This document shows positions 29,701 through 39,300 of a DNA stretch of 64,000 nucleotides, one piece after another. How positions within the stretch are numbered: position 1 is the first letter of the stretch; each line of letters opens with the position of its first letter. The DNA comes from Pomacea canaliculata (taxonomy: Eukaryota; Mollusca; Gastropoda; Architaenioglossa; Ampullariidae), in contig NC_037595.1 in the NCBI RefSeq assembly GCF_003073045.1, positions 5,258,227 to 5,322,226 of the forward strand, read 5' to 3'. The notes under the pieces were generated by a model, which had not been told where the DNA came from, did not search any database, and saw nothing but the letters and a program-made list of their open reading frames with translations. Made by a program: the position numbers and the translations under genes.

Positions 29701-32098
29701 CATTTAGGGTGCAGCCATCAGTGAACAGCAGATCTCTTTTATGTTGATCTTCACTCTGGTCACTGCCTGTGGCCTTCGCAGTTTGTCATCTACCATTCAA
29801 CATCTTATTGCCAGGCCCTTCTTGGAGTCACGGAAGGCATCCATCATCATAGCAAAAAAGATTATGCTGAAGAGTTGTGAGGCAAGAACATAGCCCTGCC
29901 TGATGCCATTAATGATGGGAAAGCCTTAGATTCCTCTCCAGAGATTGAAGTGCTGCTCTTGGAACTCTTCCTGAGTTGGCAAAGATCATGTCTGTGGTGC
30001 AGCACCCAGCATGGAAACCAAATTGACTTTTAGGGAGAATTTCCTCTCAAGAGGCTGAAAAAGGCCATTGAGGAGTGACACCATAAATTTGTCTGATATA
30101 TATAGCAAAGAGATCTTTAAGTTGCTAGGGGACTGTGCCTCCTACGTGGACAGAATGAGCTGGGTCATCCACTGCAAAAAGGCCACACTTCCTGATTTGT
30201 AGAGCTTGGCAGGGATACAATCAGTTCCTGAGACCTTACCATTTGCCCACCAATGCATGTCAGAGAAAAGTAATAATATTAACTTACACTGCACTCGGTA
30301 AGCGGCTGATCTCCTTCCCAGCCTGGCGGAGGACCCCCATAACGCCGCCGCCCTCTGGTCGTGATGTCAAGCAAGTACCCAGTTCGCAACAGTAATTCCT
30401 TGATACAGATAATAAATGGCGAAAAAATTTTCAAGTAAACACTCCTTTTCATGCTACATTAGGGGTAGGTAAAGTATGGCCTGCAAGCAGCTTATGACCA
30501 ACCCACCTGCCAAAATGTGAAGTGCACTTGTTTTCTTTCTTTTCTTTCATTTAGCCTAGGTTAATTTGATAAAAATTTAATTAAGTACAACAGCATGAGA
30601 AATTGGCAGTCTGAAACATTCTAACACAAAGTATAAACAAACACAGCTGAAATGTCTGATGTAGTCATTAGGGGGCGGATGCCTCCAAGAGCTGGTTTTA
30701 AAGTTTGATTGTGAACGAATTCATTGGGTATACATGTATACAATAAACTGGATAAGTAAATGCCATCATGTACTCATTTGTTGTCTATTCCATTATCACA
30801 AGGTTTCTTGTGCAGTCACTTGGCATGGGTTTTTGGTATCTTACCAGCCTGCCACATACCTAACTTTGAGAATGACCCATTAAGAAAACTTTGCCCACCA
30901 CTGTGCTACATCCTAGCATTTTCTAAAAATATTGTTAGGATGTTCTTGATCTAAATTTATGAAAAAAAAAACCAAAACAAAAAACCACTAAACAAAGATC
31001 TTTTCAAGTGTAATCTCTTACTGTCATTTTCTCGGGATCTGGTCCTGGGATCCCATTTGCACTGAAGGCTGCTGGATGATTATAATGACCTTTCTGTTGT
31101 CTAAACATCACAATCTGACTCAGCAGAAAGGCTGATTTGTTGGCCATGTGATCCAAGTTAAACATTCCAAACCGTTTCACTATGCGTATACCATCTTCAA
31201 CTCGCAGCGCACACAACTTCTTTGCCACTTTCTTATCCACGTCTGCCATGGTAATCTTGCCTGTACAGGAAGTTTTATACTTACAATATGTGTAGGCACA
31301 GTAAAAAATGATTTCCAATGACATAACTAAAGCTAACTATTAACTTATTAACTATTTAAATATTTGTAACAATTTAAAAAGCTTCAGAAGGGTTAGAACT
31401 CATGAAGTCAGCAAAGTTAAATGAGTGGCATTTTTACAGATACAGATACAGGGAGCACATCACCACTATTCATTTGCTCATTACATATTTTGTCTGCTTG
31501 TTCAAAAGTGAATTTGAAGGAAGTAAAAAAAATACCCATTAAAAACCTATTCAAAATTATTTGTAAAAAGAATTATCTCAATGTCATTTTACATGTAGCA
31601 CCAAACATTACTGTGTCATTGCTTAAGTAACCAGTTGATCTTCTTGTTCCTATTCGCCCCCAGTGGAGCATAGGGCCGCATAACCAGTTGATGGTGAGAT
31701 AAAATAATCCTTTAAAACACAGACTAACAGGAAAATGAGCAGACAAACTTCACCATATGAGTTATCCAAGTGTGCTATGCTGTGCTCCGTGCAACCGCTG
31801 GTCACTTTTACAACTGTGCAAGTTATCTCTGGTGGCAAATACACAACAGTTTACCTTCATCCATAAGTCTGCAGAATTCTCTGGCAACCCTTTTCTTGAC
31901 GTTCATACTCACAAGCTGAGAATATCTCTCATCTTTCACTAGAGGTGGTTCCTCCTCTCCTCCTCCCTCAGTCGTGCTTTCCTCTTCTGGGTGATCGCCA
32001 CCCTCAGTGGGTTCTGTATCCATCTCCTCGTTGCCATCATCAATATCTGACTCCTCAGAATTGTCGTTCATATGAGGATTCTCTTCAACGTCAGCCAT
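17727..32098 (-). CDS. Divergent SYNCRIP/hnRNP Q-like tandem paralogue, complete
   Basis: Twelve coding exons join in phase to 1,839 nt (612 aa): 32098-31855, 31260-31022, 30398-30288, 29213-29037, 28476-28341, 28214-28000, 27872-27699, 24952-24858, 21645-21518, 19011-18931, 18426-18356, 17894-17727. Domain order matches the neighbour: acidic N-terminus (MADVEENPHMNDNSEESD), a NKSAFLLSQ domain, GYLLDITTRGRRRYGGPPPG, then three RRMs. Exons 4, 5 and 7 are exactly as long as their counterparts in SYNCRIP (177, 136, 174 nt) and most intron phases agree. RNP motifs are eroded: RRM1 PGFCYLTY, RRM2 with no recognisable RNP1 (VAGLLTYSS), RRM3 RNP2 LIHIHQ. The tail keeps a GRARGRGYMHWGRGG patch and a basic end (KRKSGTAFANRGKKR) but lacks the Tyr-rich repeats and the SYNCRIP C-terminus. 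Probably an RNA-binding protein with altered specificity; function unknown. No stops or frame breaks are seen, so it looks functional. Confidence 0.88.
19950..21490 (-). mobile_element. LINE fragment (CR1/Jockey-like RT), degraded
   Basis: Within an intron of the paralogue. The minus strand shows RT blocks in order: NYRPISNLSFLS, VSVLTRLDLSAAFDTIDHPL, CGVPQ.SVLGPVLFILY, YADDT, NLGFIVAADMTLAKQVA, FRLDYCNSLLAGCPSQAL and the late block QWNSLSISATYP. Several in-frame stops and shifts separate them, so it is dead. It is 5'-truncated, ending about 30 nt from the paralogue exon at 21518-21645. The 3' end is uncertain (somewhere in 19500-20160). Confidence 0.85.
21980..22660 (-). mobile_element. LINE 3' fragment (same CR1-like type) with ATT tail
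   Basis: The minus strand reads GVSLDESLTLPHHISHV, AADATRTLICAF, FNSLLAGILKCFLDRLQK and VQNNAAYLQ, the end of a CR1/Jockey-like RT. It then has a 3' end CTGTATAAATGCTCATTGTC followed by (ATT)n at about 21984-21996, typical of the 3' tail of such elements. 5'-truncated and with stops. Confidence 0.8.
23159..24397. mobile_element. Solo LTR (Ty3/Gypsy-like by termini), 1,239 bp
   Basis: The block begins TGTCATGAACC and ends TTTCATCACA (TG...CA). It is flanked on both sides by the identical 5-bp duplication ttctc (23154-23158 and 24398-24402). Base composition is clearly richer in G+C than the host intron. No internal retroviral-type genes are present, so this is a single LTR left after recombination. 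The exact duplication suggests a fairly young insertion. Strand is not resolved; the family is inferred only from the termini and TSD length. Confidence 0.8.
24569..24642. repeat. Two-copy tandem repeat, 37-bp period
   Basis: TTTACCCTCACTTTATAAC recurs 37 bp apart (24576 and 24613), each followed by TAC and a CTCTGG block. A looser related block (TTTATAACTATGGCTCC) lies upstream near 24470. Confidence 0.7.
24745..24835 (-). repeat. SINE body fragment
   Basis: The minus strand contains ATGGGTACCTGACCC and TTGGGGAAGGTAAG, matching the body of the tRNA-derived SINE copies elsewhere in the window. No tRNA-like head is seen. Confidence 0.45.
29390..30270 (-). mobile_element. LINE RT fragment, degraded (second family)
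   Basis: Minus-strand peptides SGTDCIPAKLYKSGSVAFLQ, QGYVLASQLFSIIFFAMMMD, AFRDSKKGLAI and TKVMLHHNPGKPFQEPEVTL are blocks of an APE-type non-LTR reverse transcriptase, with several stops. The fragment lies in the intron between paralogue exons at 29213 and 30288. The C-terminal block of a similar element is at 56160-56460, and an RT core piece at 34900-35057. Confidence 0.75.
30460..30903. mobile_element. Non-autonomous hAT-type DNA element, 444 bp
   Basis: The ends are imperfect inverted repeats (TAGGGGTAGGTAAAG ... CTTTGCCCACCACTG). They are flanked by a perfect 8-bp duplication TGCTACAT (30452-30459 and 30904-30911), as expected for hAT. No transposase ORF is present, so it depended on another element. 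It lies in an intron of the SYNCRIP-like paralogue. Confidence 0.85.
31640..31680 (-). mobile_element. 41-bp retro-insertion with 12-bp target-site duplication
   Basis: A 41-bp block (on the minus strand beginning TGCGGCCCTATGCTCC and ending GGAACAAGAAG) is bracketed by the direct repeat TAACCAGTTGAT at 31628-31639 and 31681-31692. A close copy sits at 44210-44251 with its own duplication and a third at 38331-38361. The likely source is the 3' end of a LINE or SINE copied with extreme 5' truncation. Confidence 0.8.
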
Positions 32099-32429
32099 CT
32101 GGTCAGATTTTGAAAACGAACACTTTATTCAAAATATCTAACCTGTCACTGCTACAAAGCATTTCGGCTGATGCACTTACAGCTAGAATATTTACGATGC
32201 TGATCAAGGGTACATGTTTCCCTTTTTTTTTTTTTTTTTTTTTGGTTTAGACCGCTTTTACAAATAAAATCTAGGGTGGGTGTTCCCATTCGATAATGAA
32301 AGTGAGCTGTCGAAATAGCCAATGTAAGCATAATTGGAACTAAATAGCAGCGACACTATCATAATTACATAAAAAAACCCATGAGGGGTAAAACTAAAAC
32401 AGTATATTATACGATTCTTTAATAGACAC

Positions 32430-32620
32430 TACAGTTATATGCACGTATACAGAGACAAAGATAATCGCTTAACCATACCAACCTCAGCACTTTTCGTAAG
32501 CTCGAAAAGCGTGACAAAACAAAATGGCTGTTATCACGTGACCTTTAACGAATCACGTGACAAAATCCGCGTAGGCATGGACGTGTATTCGTGGCGTAGG
32601 GTTGTCGGCTAACGAGTTTT
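32430..32620 (-). promoter_or_regulatory. Promoter/leader of the SYNCRIP-like paralogue
   Basis: Contains AAAATGGCTG (32521-32530) and two copies of TCACGTGAC (32534-32542 and 32553-32561). A possible leader-exon donor (CTGAG|GTTGGT, exon end 32483) precedes the acceptor GACCAG that abuts the ATG at 32098. The motif set resembles that upstream of SYNCRIP at 14.66 kb. Role inferred. Confidence 0.5.
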
Positions 32621-32988
32621 CCAAATAAAAATATTTTCCAAGATCCTTTTCGTTTTCAAAGCTATATAGACTTGATTTCGATGTGCAACCAAGCGAGCCT
32701 CAGTATCTTTAGAAGGGCATTGGCGTAGGAAGATGCTCGGCTTTGGGGAAGCGCTTCTTGAAAAACGTTAGCAAATATGTACTACTACATGTCAAGGCAA
32801 TCGACTGTGTACAACGGCTCTTCTTCAACTTTTTTTTCTCTCTCTCTGTTTTCACAAGGAAATGCTAATGACTTTTTTCCCACACGTATTGAAATATGAA
32901 ACCAAATCTAGATCAGATTTAGGAGTTTTATGTACAAATTTATAAAAAAAAAAAATAGATCGGTTGCTAGATGAAAAAAATACCAACC

Positions 32989-33070
32989 TGGCAGCGGTGG
33001 GATTCGAACCCACGCCTCCGAAGAGACTGGTGCCTAAAACCAGCGCCTTAGACCGCTCGGCCACGCTACC
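32989..33070 (-). tRNA. tRNA-Leu (anticodon UAG)
   Basis: 82 nt with no intron. The acceptor stem GGTAGCG pairs with CGCTGCC, followed by discriminator A. The D arm/A box is GTGGCCGAGCGG. The anticodon stem CTGGT/ACCAG encloses loop TTTAGGC, so the anticodon is TAG (33034-33036), reading CUA and other CUN codons. It has a long class II variable arm with CTTCGGAG, and T arm/B box GGTTCGAATCC. A run of seven T (minus strand, about 32974-32980) serves as Pol III terminator. CCA is not encoded. Confidence 0.97.
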
Positions 33071-33474
33071 TTGGTGGAAGATGGCCATTTTACTCTATTA
33101 TATAACTAAAGAGTTTCACGTTTGTGCGGCGTAGTTCCGTCACTGGTTATGTCTGCTAATTTTTAAGACGTGTGTTCCCTACTGATTATACAATATTCCC
33201 AACATCATCTTTTGCAACGTGTCTATTCACTCAATGAAGCTTCATCATCCACTTTACAGCCAGATAGTGGGTATAAACTACCGCACTCTAACCACGATTG
33301 AACTTGTATATCTCATTCAGAGCAGTTATAAATGGAAAGTTTAAAATAATTCGTAATCTTACAGCCTAGCATATCACCAGTCAAAGCAAGTCGCACTCTC
33401 TGCGTTAAACAGCGACAATAAAATTATATTTAATGACACTAACAGTACCATGTTATGAAATAAAACACATTAAT
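33071..33474. other. Spacer between tRNA-Leu(UAG) and the hAT-like MITE
   Basis: No gene, ORF or repeat is recognised here. The sequence just above 33070 is the upstream flank of the tRNA-Leu(UAG) gene; its A and B boxes are internal to the gene. Confidence 0.4.
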
Positions 33475-33482
33475 TATAATAT

Positions 33483-33687
33483 AAGGTGACCAGAAGTTTC
33501 GGGGGCGAAAGAGGGACACGTGCCGATGATGGTGTCGTCACTGTCAAAGAACGCCGAAAAAAGTGATTTTTAAAGACAACCGGGACATTGGATGGACTTG
33601 CCAGAAAGCCAGAAAGCGGGACATTGGGCGTCCCGCACGATAAGCAGGCGGGACATGAGGTCTAAAGCGGGACGTCTGGTCACCTTA
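33483..33687. mobile_element. hAT-like MITE, about 205 bp
   Basis: Terminal inverted repeats AAGGTGACCAG ... CTGGTCACCTT are bounded by an 8-bp repeat TATAATAT (33475-33482 and 33688-33695). The flank is very AT-rich, so the exact duplication is less certain. Inside are several GCGGGACA/CGGGACAT motifs. No coding capacity. It lies between the two tRNA-Leu genes. Confidence 0.7.
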
Positions 33688-33919
33688 TATAATATGTTGA
33701 ATTGAATGGCGATTTTTTTCCCCACCATACTATAAAAAGAAAAGAAAAACATATAATAAGAACGGAAAAAACAGTTGTAAAGTCACTTTAGATGTGTTTT
33801 GACTTCACAACACATTATAGGTACGTACACACCGGTGTTCTGAAAGGGTTTTTAGTTGGGAAGACTGGAGATAATATATATATCCTGTTTTCTATATGTA
33901 GATTTAAAACAAAAACACT

Positions 33920-34001
33920 TGGCAGCGGTGGGATTCGAACCCACGCCTCCGAAGAGACTGGTGCCTTAAACCAGCGCCTTAGACCGCTCGGCCACGCTAC
34001 C
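33920..34001 (-). tRNA. tRNA-Leu (anticodon AAG)
   Basis: 82 nt, identical to the tRNA-Leu at 32989-33070 at 81 positions. The only difference is in the anticodon loop, TTAAGGC instead of TTTAGGC, giving anticodon AAG (33965-33967, A34 expected to become inosine), which reads CUU/CUC codons. A run of five T follows the gene on the minus strand as terminator. Both copies look intact. Confidence 0.97.
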
Positions 34002-36338
34002 GTTGTATCAAGTGCTTGCTTTGTAGATATAAATTTGTGGTGACCTTCTCCCTCCTTTTTGATGTGTATTTGATCACGGATGTATATAGAAGTTCGTGAT
34101 TAGACTGCCTTATAACAATCAGATATTTCTCAGTCGTAAAATAAAGATTCACGTTTAAGAAATATAGTTCTCTCGGTGTGTTAAGCCTACGTACATTGAT
34201 ACTGAATACACGCCCCCCATTGATGGCAGCATCAGCCGATCGTCCACGTCGATGAGTTCAAGCTCAGATGCAGCATTAAGATTTTCAGGAAGAAGGACAA
34301 GAGAAGGGTGCCTGGTTGATGTCCTTTACTCCTTTGTTATCTGAATCTTCCCGACAAAAGGGTGTCATAGAGCTGAGTGCTGCCTTAGAGGGTGTCTGGG
34401 ATAATGTCGATCGCTCTATAGTCCTTTATGTCAGCAGTTTCGCCAGATGCTTGTATTGCTCTTTGTTCTAATAGCGGCCTCTTATTTGTAGATGTTGGTG
34501 AAAGGATTTTAGGGAAGCCTATATGTTTGTATGTTTTCATGTTACATCAGAAGCCTATAACTTTCTTTTGGTCTTTGGTCTATACGGAGGCAAGTCCTGT
34601 TGTGATCTCTGTAGGAGGTGGATATATAATAAACATTATCTGCGATGATCCGTGTCGCGTATTCACGTCAGTGACGTCACGATAGTTACGCGCCACGACG
34701 CCACAGTCACTCGCAAATTAAGACCGAAGACGGGCGACAGCCAATCGAATCACTATATAGCTATAGTGAGCGAAGACCAAAATGAAAATGAAATAGACGG
34801 TACGAAAAACAAATTTATTAACGAAGACAGGTCGAGAAAGTGTTAAGAACAATTATACCCACACAGGGATAAAAAAAAAAAAAAAATATGCAACCATATC
34901 TTACGCCAGTCTTTACTCTTTATTACGAATAAAGGTTTAGTAAGTTTACCGTTGTCTTCGTACAACCCCTGGATAATGTTTATGAGCTTAGGTGGAATGC
35001 CATAGTCGATCATCAACCTCCAGATGACGTCCCTGTCTACATTGTCAAAGGCCTTCTATTTTTATATTATTTCATATAATTTAGTGGTTTGACCACTTTA
35101 TCATCAGTCTTGTTTCCATAAATCTAATCATCTCTCGCCGTACTATAACCTTCATTGCTGACACCACCAATCAACCATTTCTAGCACTGTGGATCTATAA
35201 AAAGAGATTGAATCCTTGTTCAAGGTTTTGACATGGTGCCAGAATCGACAGGTGTTTTGGTCAAGGCTCAGTTTGAATGTCGTCTCATTTCAGATTTGTG
35301 TTGTTGAATTCTTTGAAATTGGTGTGTATGGGAAGAGCCTCAGTTGACAGGTTCTGTGCATTCTTTGGCATCTGTTTTTTGTCGGTGTAAGTTGACAGAG
35401 CAGGAGGTAGAGCTGAAAGGAGCTATCCAATGAGATTAGGTCACTTTATATAAGGATGATTTCATTTTTTTAGAGTTAGCATTAGGATACTGGGCAAAGC
35501 AGACTATGTAATGTCACACAAATACCACCTCCTGGTCTGCCATTTTTTGTTTTGTAATGAAGATAATGACGAGTGTAAGTTCTGTTATGGTTTTCTGTGC
35601 TGGATAATAGCCCTCAAAGAAGTGAAGGAAGTTACACGTTCCATGCATCTGTTGTCTGGTCAACCAAAGTTGCAGTAGGACTGCAAGAGGAAGACAATGC
35701 CTTGTAAGAGTGTAAATGCAGAAAATAAAATTTAAAAACATTATGTGGAATATGGGAATAGTAAATCTTCACAAATTAATTCAGTTTACTGATTTTTTAG
35801 TCACTTTAATATTCTTCAGTATGATGTATATGTACAAATAGCATTTAAATTTATTCACCACAAATCCTATGGTTATAGTTACATATGTTTTATAGAGTCA
35901 AACAGACACTGATGCTCGCTTGCTCACTCTCACTCACATACATGCACATTCTTGCTGTAAGCTATTTGGTATGTCTTCATGGAACAGCATACCAACAAGA
36001 ATCCTTCTGATTTTGAGTTTTACATACAATGGTATTTTCCCAAGAGTCTTGGGGAAAAGATGAAAAAGAATGACATTATTTCACGTGATTCTATTCATTT
36101 CATATATAGAGATCATAGATACAACTGCATTTGTGGGACTCAACACTGTTTGGCTGCAAGAAACCAGAGGAAAAAGAGATATAAAACCTAACCCCCCTTC
36201 CACATAGATTTAAAATAATTTAGTTCTATTAGCTCTCAAGTTAAATATTGTGTTTTAATCTTAACCTAGTATTTTAAAACTTTTTGGTAAATGATCAATT
36301 TTAGTGAATAATAGTGGCCATGCCACCACTGACATAAA
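34002..36338. other. Intergenic between tRNA-Leu(AAG) and CRYZL1 with 3' UTR
   Basis: Besides the RT fragment at 34900-35057, this holds a CRE-like palindrome GTGACGTCAC (34671-34680) and AT-rich DNA. A minus-strand AATAAA at 35850-35855 could end the CRYZL1 3' UTR (about 490 nt), but this is weak. No other gene is seen. Confidence 0.35.
34900..35057 (-). mobile_element. LINE RT core fragment
   Basis: The minus strand encodes KAFDNVDRDVIWRLMIDYGI and PPKLINIIQGLYEDNG, the RT block around the first catalytic Asp of APE-type non-LTR retrotransposons. It is truncated at both ends and probably the same broad family as the fragments at 29390 and 56160. Confidence 0.8.
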
Positions 36339-39300
36339 TTACACCTTCAAAACAATTTTGCCTACACGAACATCTTCCAGACTTTTCAGACTCACAATAA
36401 CCTCATCCAGAGTAACTATCTGTACTATCTTGCACCTGCAAAATAGGAAAGTCGTTTGTAGGCTAGCATTAACACTTAACAAGGATGTGATTATAAATTA
36501 CTTTTCCTAGATTGCAAAACACCTACAATATATCTATAAAATAAGATATATTAATTAGGTTGAAAAGATGTAATGCACATGGGGGAGTGCATGTCTATAA
36601 AACGTAAACTGTACTTAAATATATTTGCCTTTCAGAATTTTGGAAAAAGAAATCGCCTAGCACAATCCTAATCCAAAAAGGAATATACTTACCTCAAGTG
36701 TCCTTTATCAATCTTGTCCATTATATCTTTCAATATATCTGATAAAACTTAAGGATATTAAACATCTGGGTTTAAATATGAAATGTGCTTGCCAATGTTG
36801 GCACATTGCTTTTAGAAAAAAAACATGTGATTTCCATTCCAAAGACAACTTGCTAAGAATTTTACATTTTTCAAGAATTGTTTTTAAGGAACTTTAAAGG
36901 ACTGTTTAAAGTGCCAACTATCTTTTGAGTTTTACAGGCACTTTTAGGTATGGAGAAGATATATGATGGTTTATGCAAGTCAGAACTTTCAAGCTATATG
37001 CCATTATTTGTTCCATTAAAAATAACATTTGACAGCATACAACAGTGTGAAAATTGACCTTGTAAAATCTTAAAGAGCAAAAACTTAAAACTGAACAAAA
37101 GTAGTTCAAAGGATACGTTGATAGCGGCCATGTTGAGCATACATGAGGGTCCAGGCAGGAGGGAAAAGAAAATTTAAGCTGGCATTGCGAAGAAACAGCT
37201 GCTGACAGTCAGGAGGATCAAGCTAGAGAGAAAAGCCAAAGACCACAGCAGTGCTCATAATGGTTCATAATACAAACTGCCGGAAATTTGAGTGGATTTC
37301 CCATCCAAAGTTGTCATTATTTTTCTGCTTTTGGATAAAATTGGTCTTTTATTTATCATGCTTTTCTCTATTGTAACCAACACGTTGGTCCCTGATGGCT
37401 AGGGGTGGGTTAGTCGTACAAGAACACAACAAAGATGGAAATTGCCGCATAACTGTAGATTTTATTCAGTCTCACGGCGGTTGGCCTGCCGTCTCTTTAC
37501 TCTCACTTCCAAAATCAAAAAGCCCCTCTCCACTGTAAAGCTACACTACTTATTCTATCTTCCGTCGAAAGTTCCAGAACCATCCACCCTTTTTCCTATG
37601 GTCTCTTCCCGACCGTTCCCAGCCTGGGTGGGCAGTTCAAGACTGAATATTACATACGCAGCCGGCGTGAGAAAGGGACAGTCCTGGGAGCTGTTCGACC
37701 CCTACCCTCTACAAAGACATAACTCAGTACACAAGGGACAGTCCTGGACACACACATATATATGATTAGATGCAAATGAAAAGACATAATGATAAATGAT
37801 TTTAGATTTTAGTGATGAGGGAAAAATGCATTCTAGTTCAACCCAAGAACAATCCTACAGCAAATTCTACCTGAAGGTCTGGATGCGATGTTACCCACTT
37901 GCCAGAAAAACCTAAGCATGACAAAATATCATGCTTGTGTGGTTTTGGATACTTGGATTTTTCTCCCAGCATCGCCACATCATCTTCATTGGTAAAGAGA
38001 CGTACTGAAAAAATTAAAGAGTATTTAATTTATAGGCCATTCATCTTTTAAAAATGTGTACATAAGTAAAAAAAGGTCACTGCTGAAGTGCTTTCATGTT
38101 TGCACTGAGGACAACAATGTATCCTGAATGGATTAATACAATTAAAATACTTCAGAGATTGAACCATTAGAAATCAGTAATGTTTTATCTTAATGATAAT
38201 TATAGTCAAGTTTAATTCTGAAATAATCACTGAAGTATTTCTCCAATAGACTTTACAATGAAAATATCATCATAGTAAACGTTTCTGAAATTCTATGCAT
38301 ATATACACAAATACACCTATAGTTACTACATGCTCCACTGGGGGCAAACAGGAACAAGAAGAACTATATTCTTATGCAGAGCTAAACTCATACCTCCATT
38401 ATCAACAACACAGTCAACTCCAGTTCCTCCTGTTTCCTCCATGACTGAACTGACCAGAAGTGTGCTTCTTTGACTCAGTTCCAGAACCTGAGCTGAAGAG
38501 AAAAATCCTTCACTTATATATAAACGCATATGCAACTGAGTATTTACTAGTTACTACTCACCATTAATACACACACAAAGAACACAAAGAAACATCTGTG
38601 AAAATGTATGCCCACAAACATCCACCCACCCACACTCATATGTGCATATGCACATATATAAACACAGAGCACATCCACAATGCTTTACCCAGAGGTGGTT
38701 GAAAGCTCTCCAGATACTGTTTCTCAGCAACAGTGCTGTATGTTGACAAGACCTGCAAATAAAGGATCAATGTCCCTCACCGCAGTATGAGCTCAAAATA
38801 TGCTTTAAGATCACTTTGATCTGCTGCATTTAAATTGACATGGGAGTAAAGGTAGCCTTGTGTTCTTAAAACACAAAATGAGGGCAACAGGAATACATGT
38901 AAACAAGCAGGACAGAACCTGTAAAGTGCATAAATCTTCTCATGAATCATACTTTACAATACATGTTATTTTCAACACACAATGCCACTAACACTGGTTT
39001 TCAAGTGTCCACATTGTGTTTTCACCCTGTTCATGCTAATTACTATGGGCCAATTTTTCATGCAAGTGACTTACTGCATCTTTTTAACTCATAAAAAGGC
39101 CCATCATAAAATAAAATCTATAACACCAACAAAACCACTAACAAAATATGAATATTAAGAATTTTTAGACTTTCTTTGATATGAACAATAACCTTTGCCC
39201 CCCACAGTTTGGCAAGTTGCACTGCAATACTGCCTGGTGATGTTGCCCCATCCAGAATCAACACTGTGTCACCTGCACAAACTCTGGCATGGTAGTAAAG

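Noticed and set aside
32852-34043. ORFs with VAERSKALVLGTSLFGG-like and GGIRTHASEETG-like peptides
   Set aside because: They are translations of the two tRNA-Leu genes on either strand, not proteins.
34361-34700. RT-like peptide ELSAALEGVWDNVDRSIV on the plus strand
   Set aside because: Only one weak block, not enough to call a LINE; may be debris of the kind seen at 34900.
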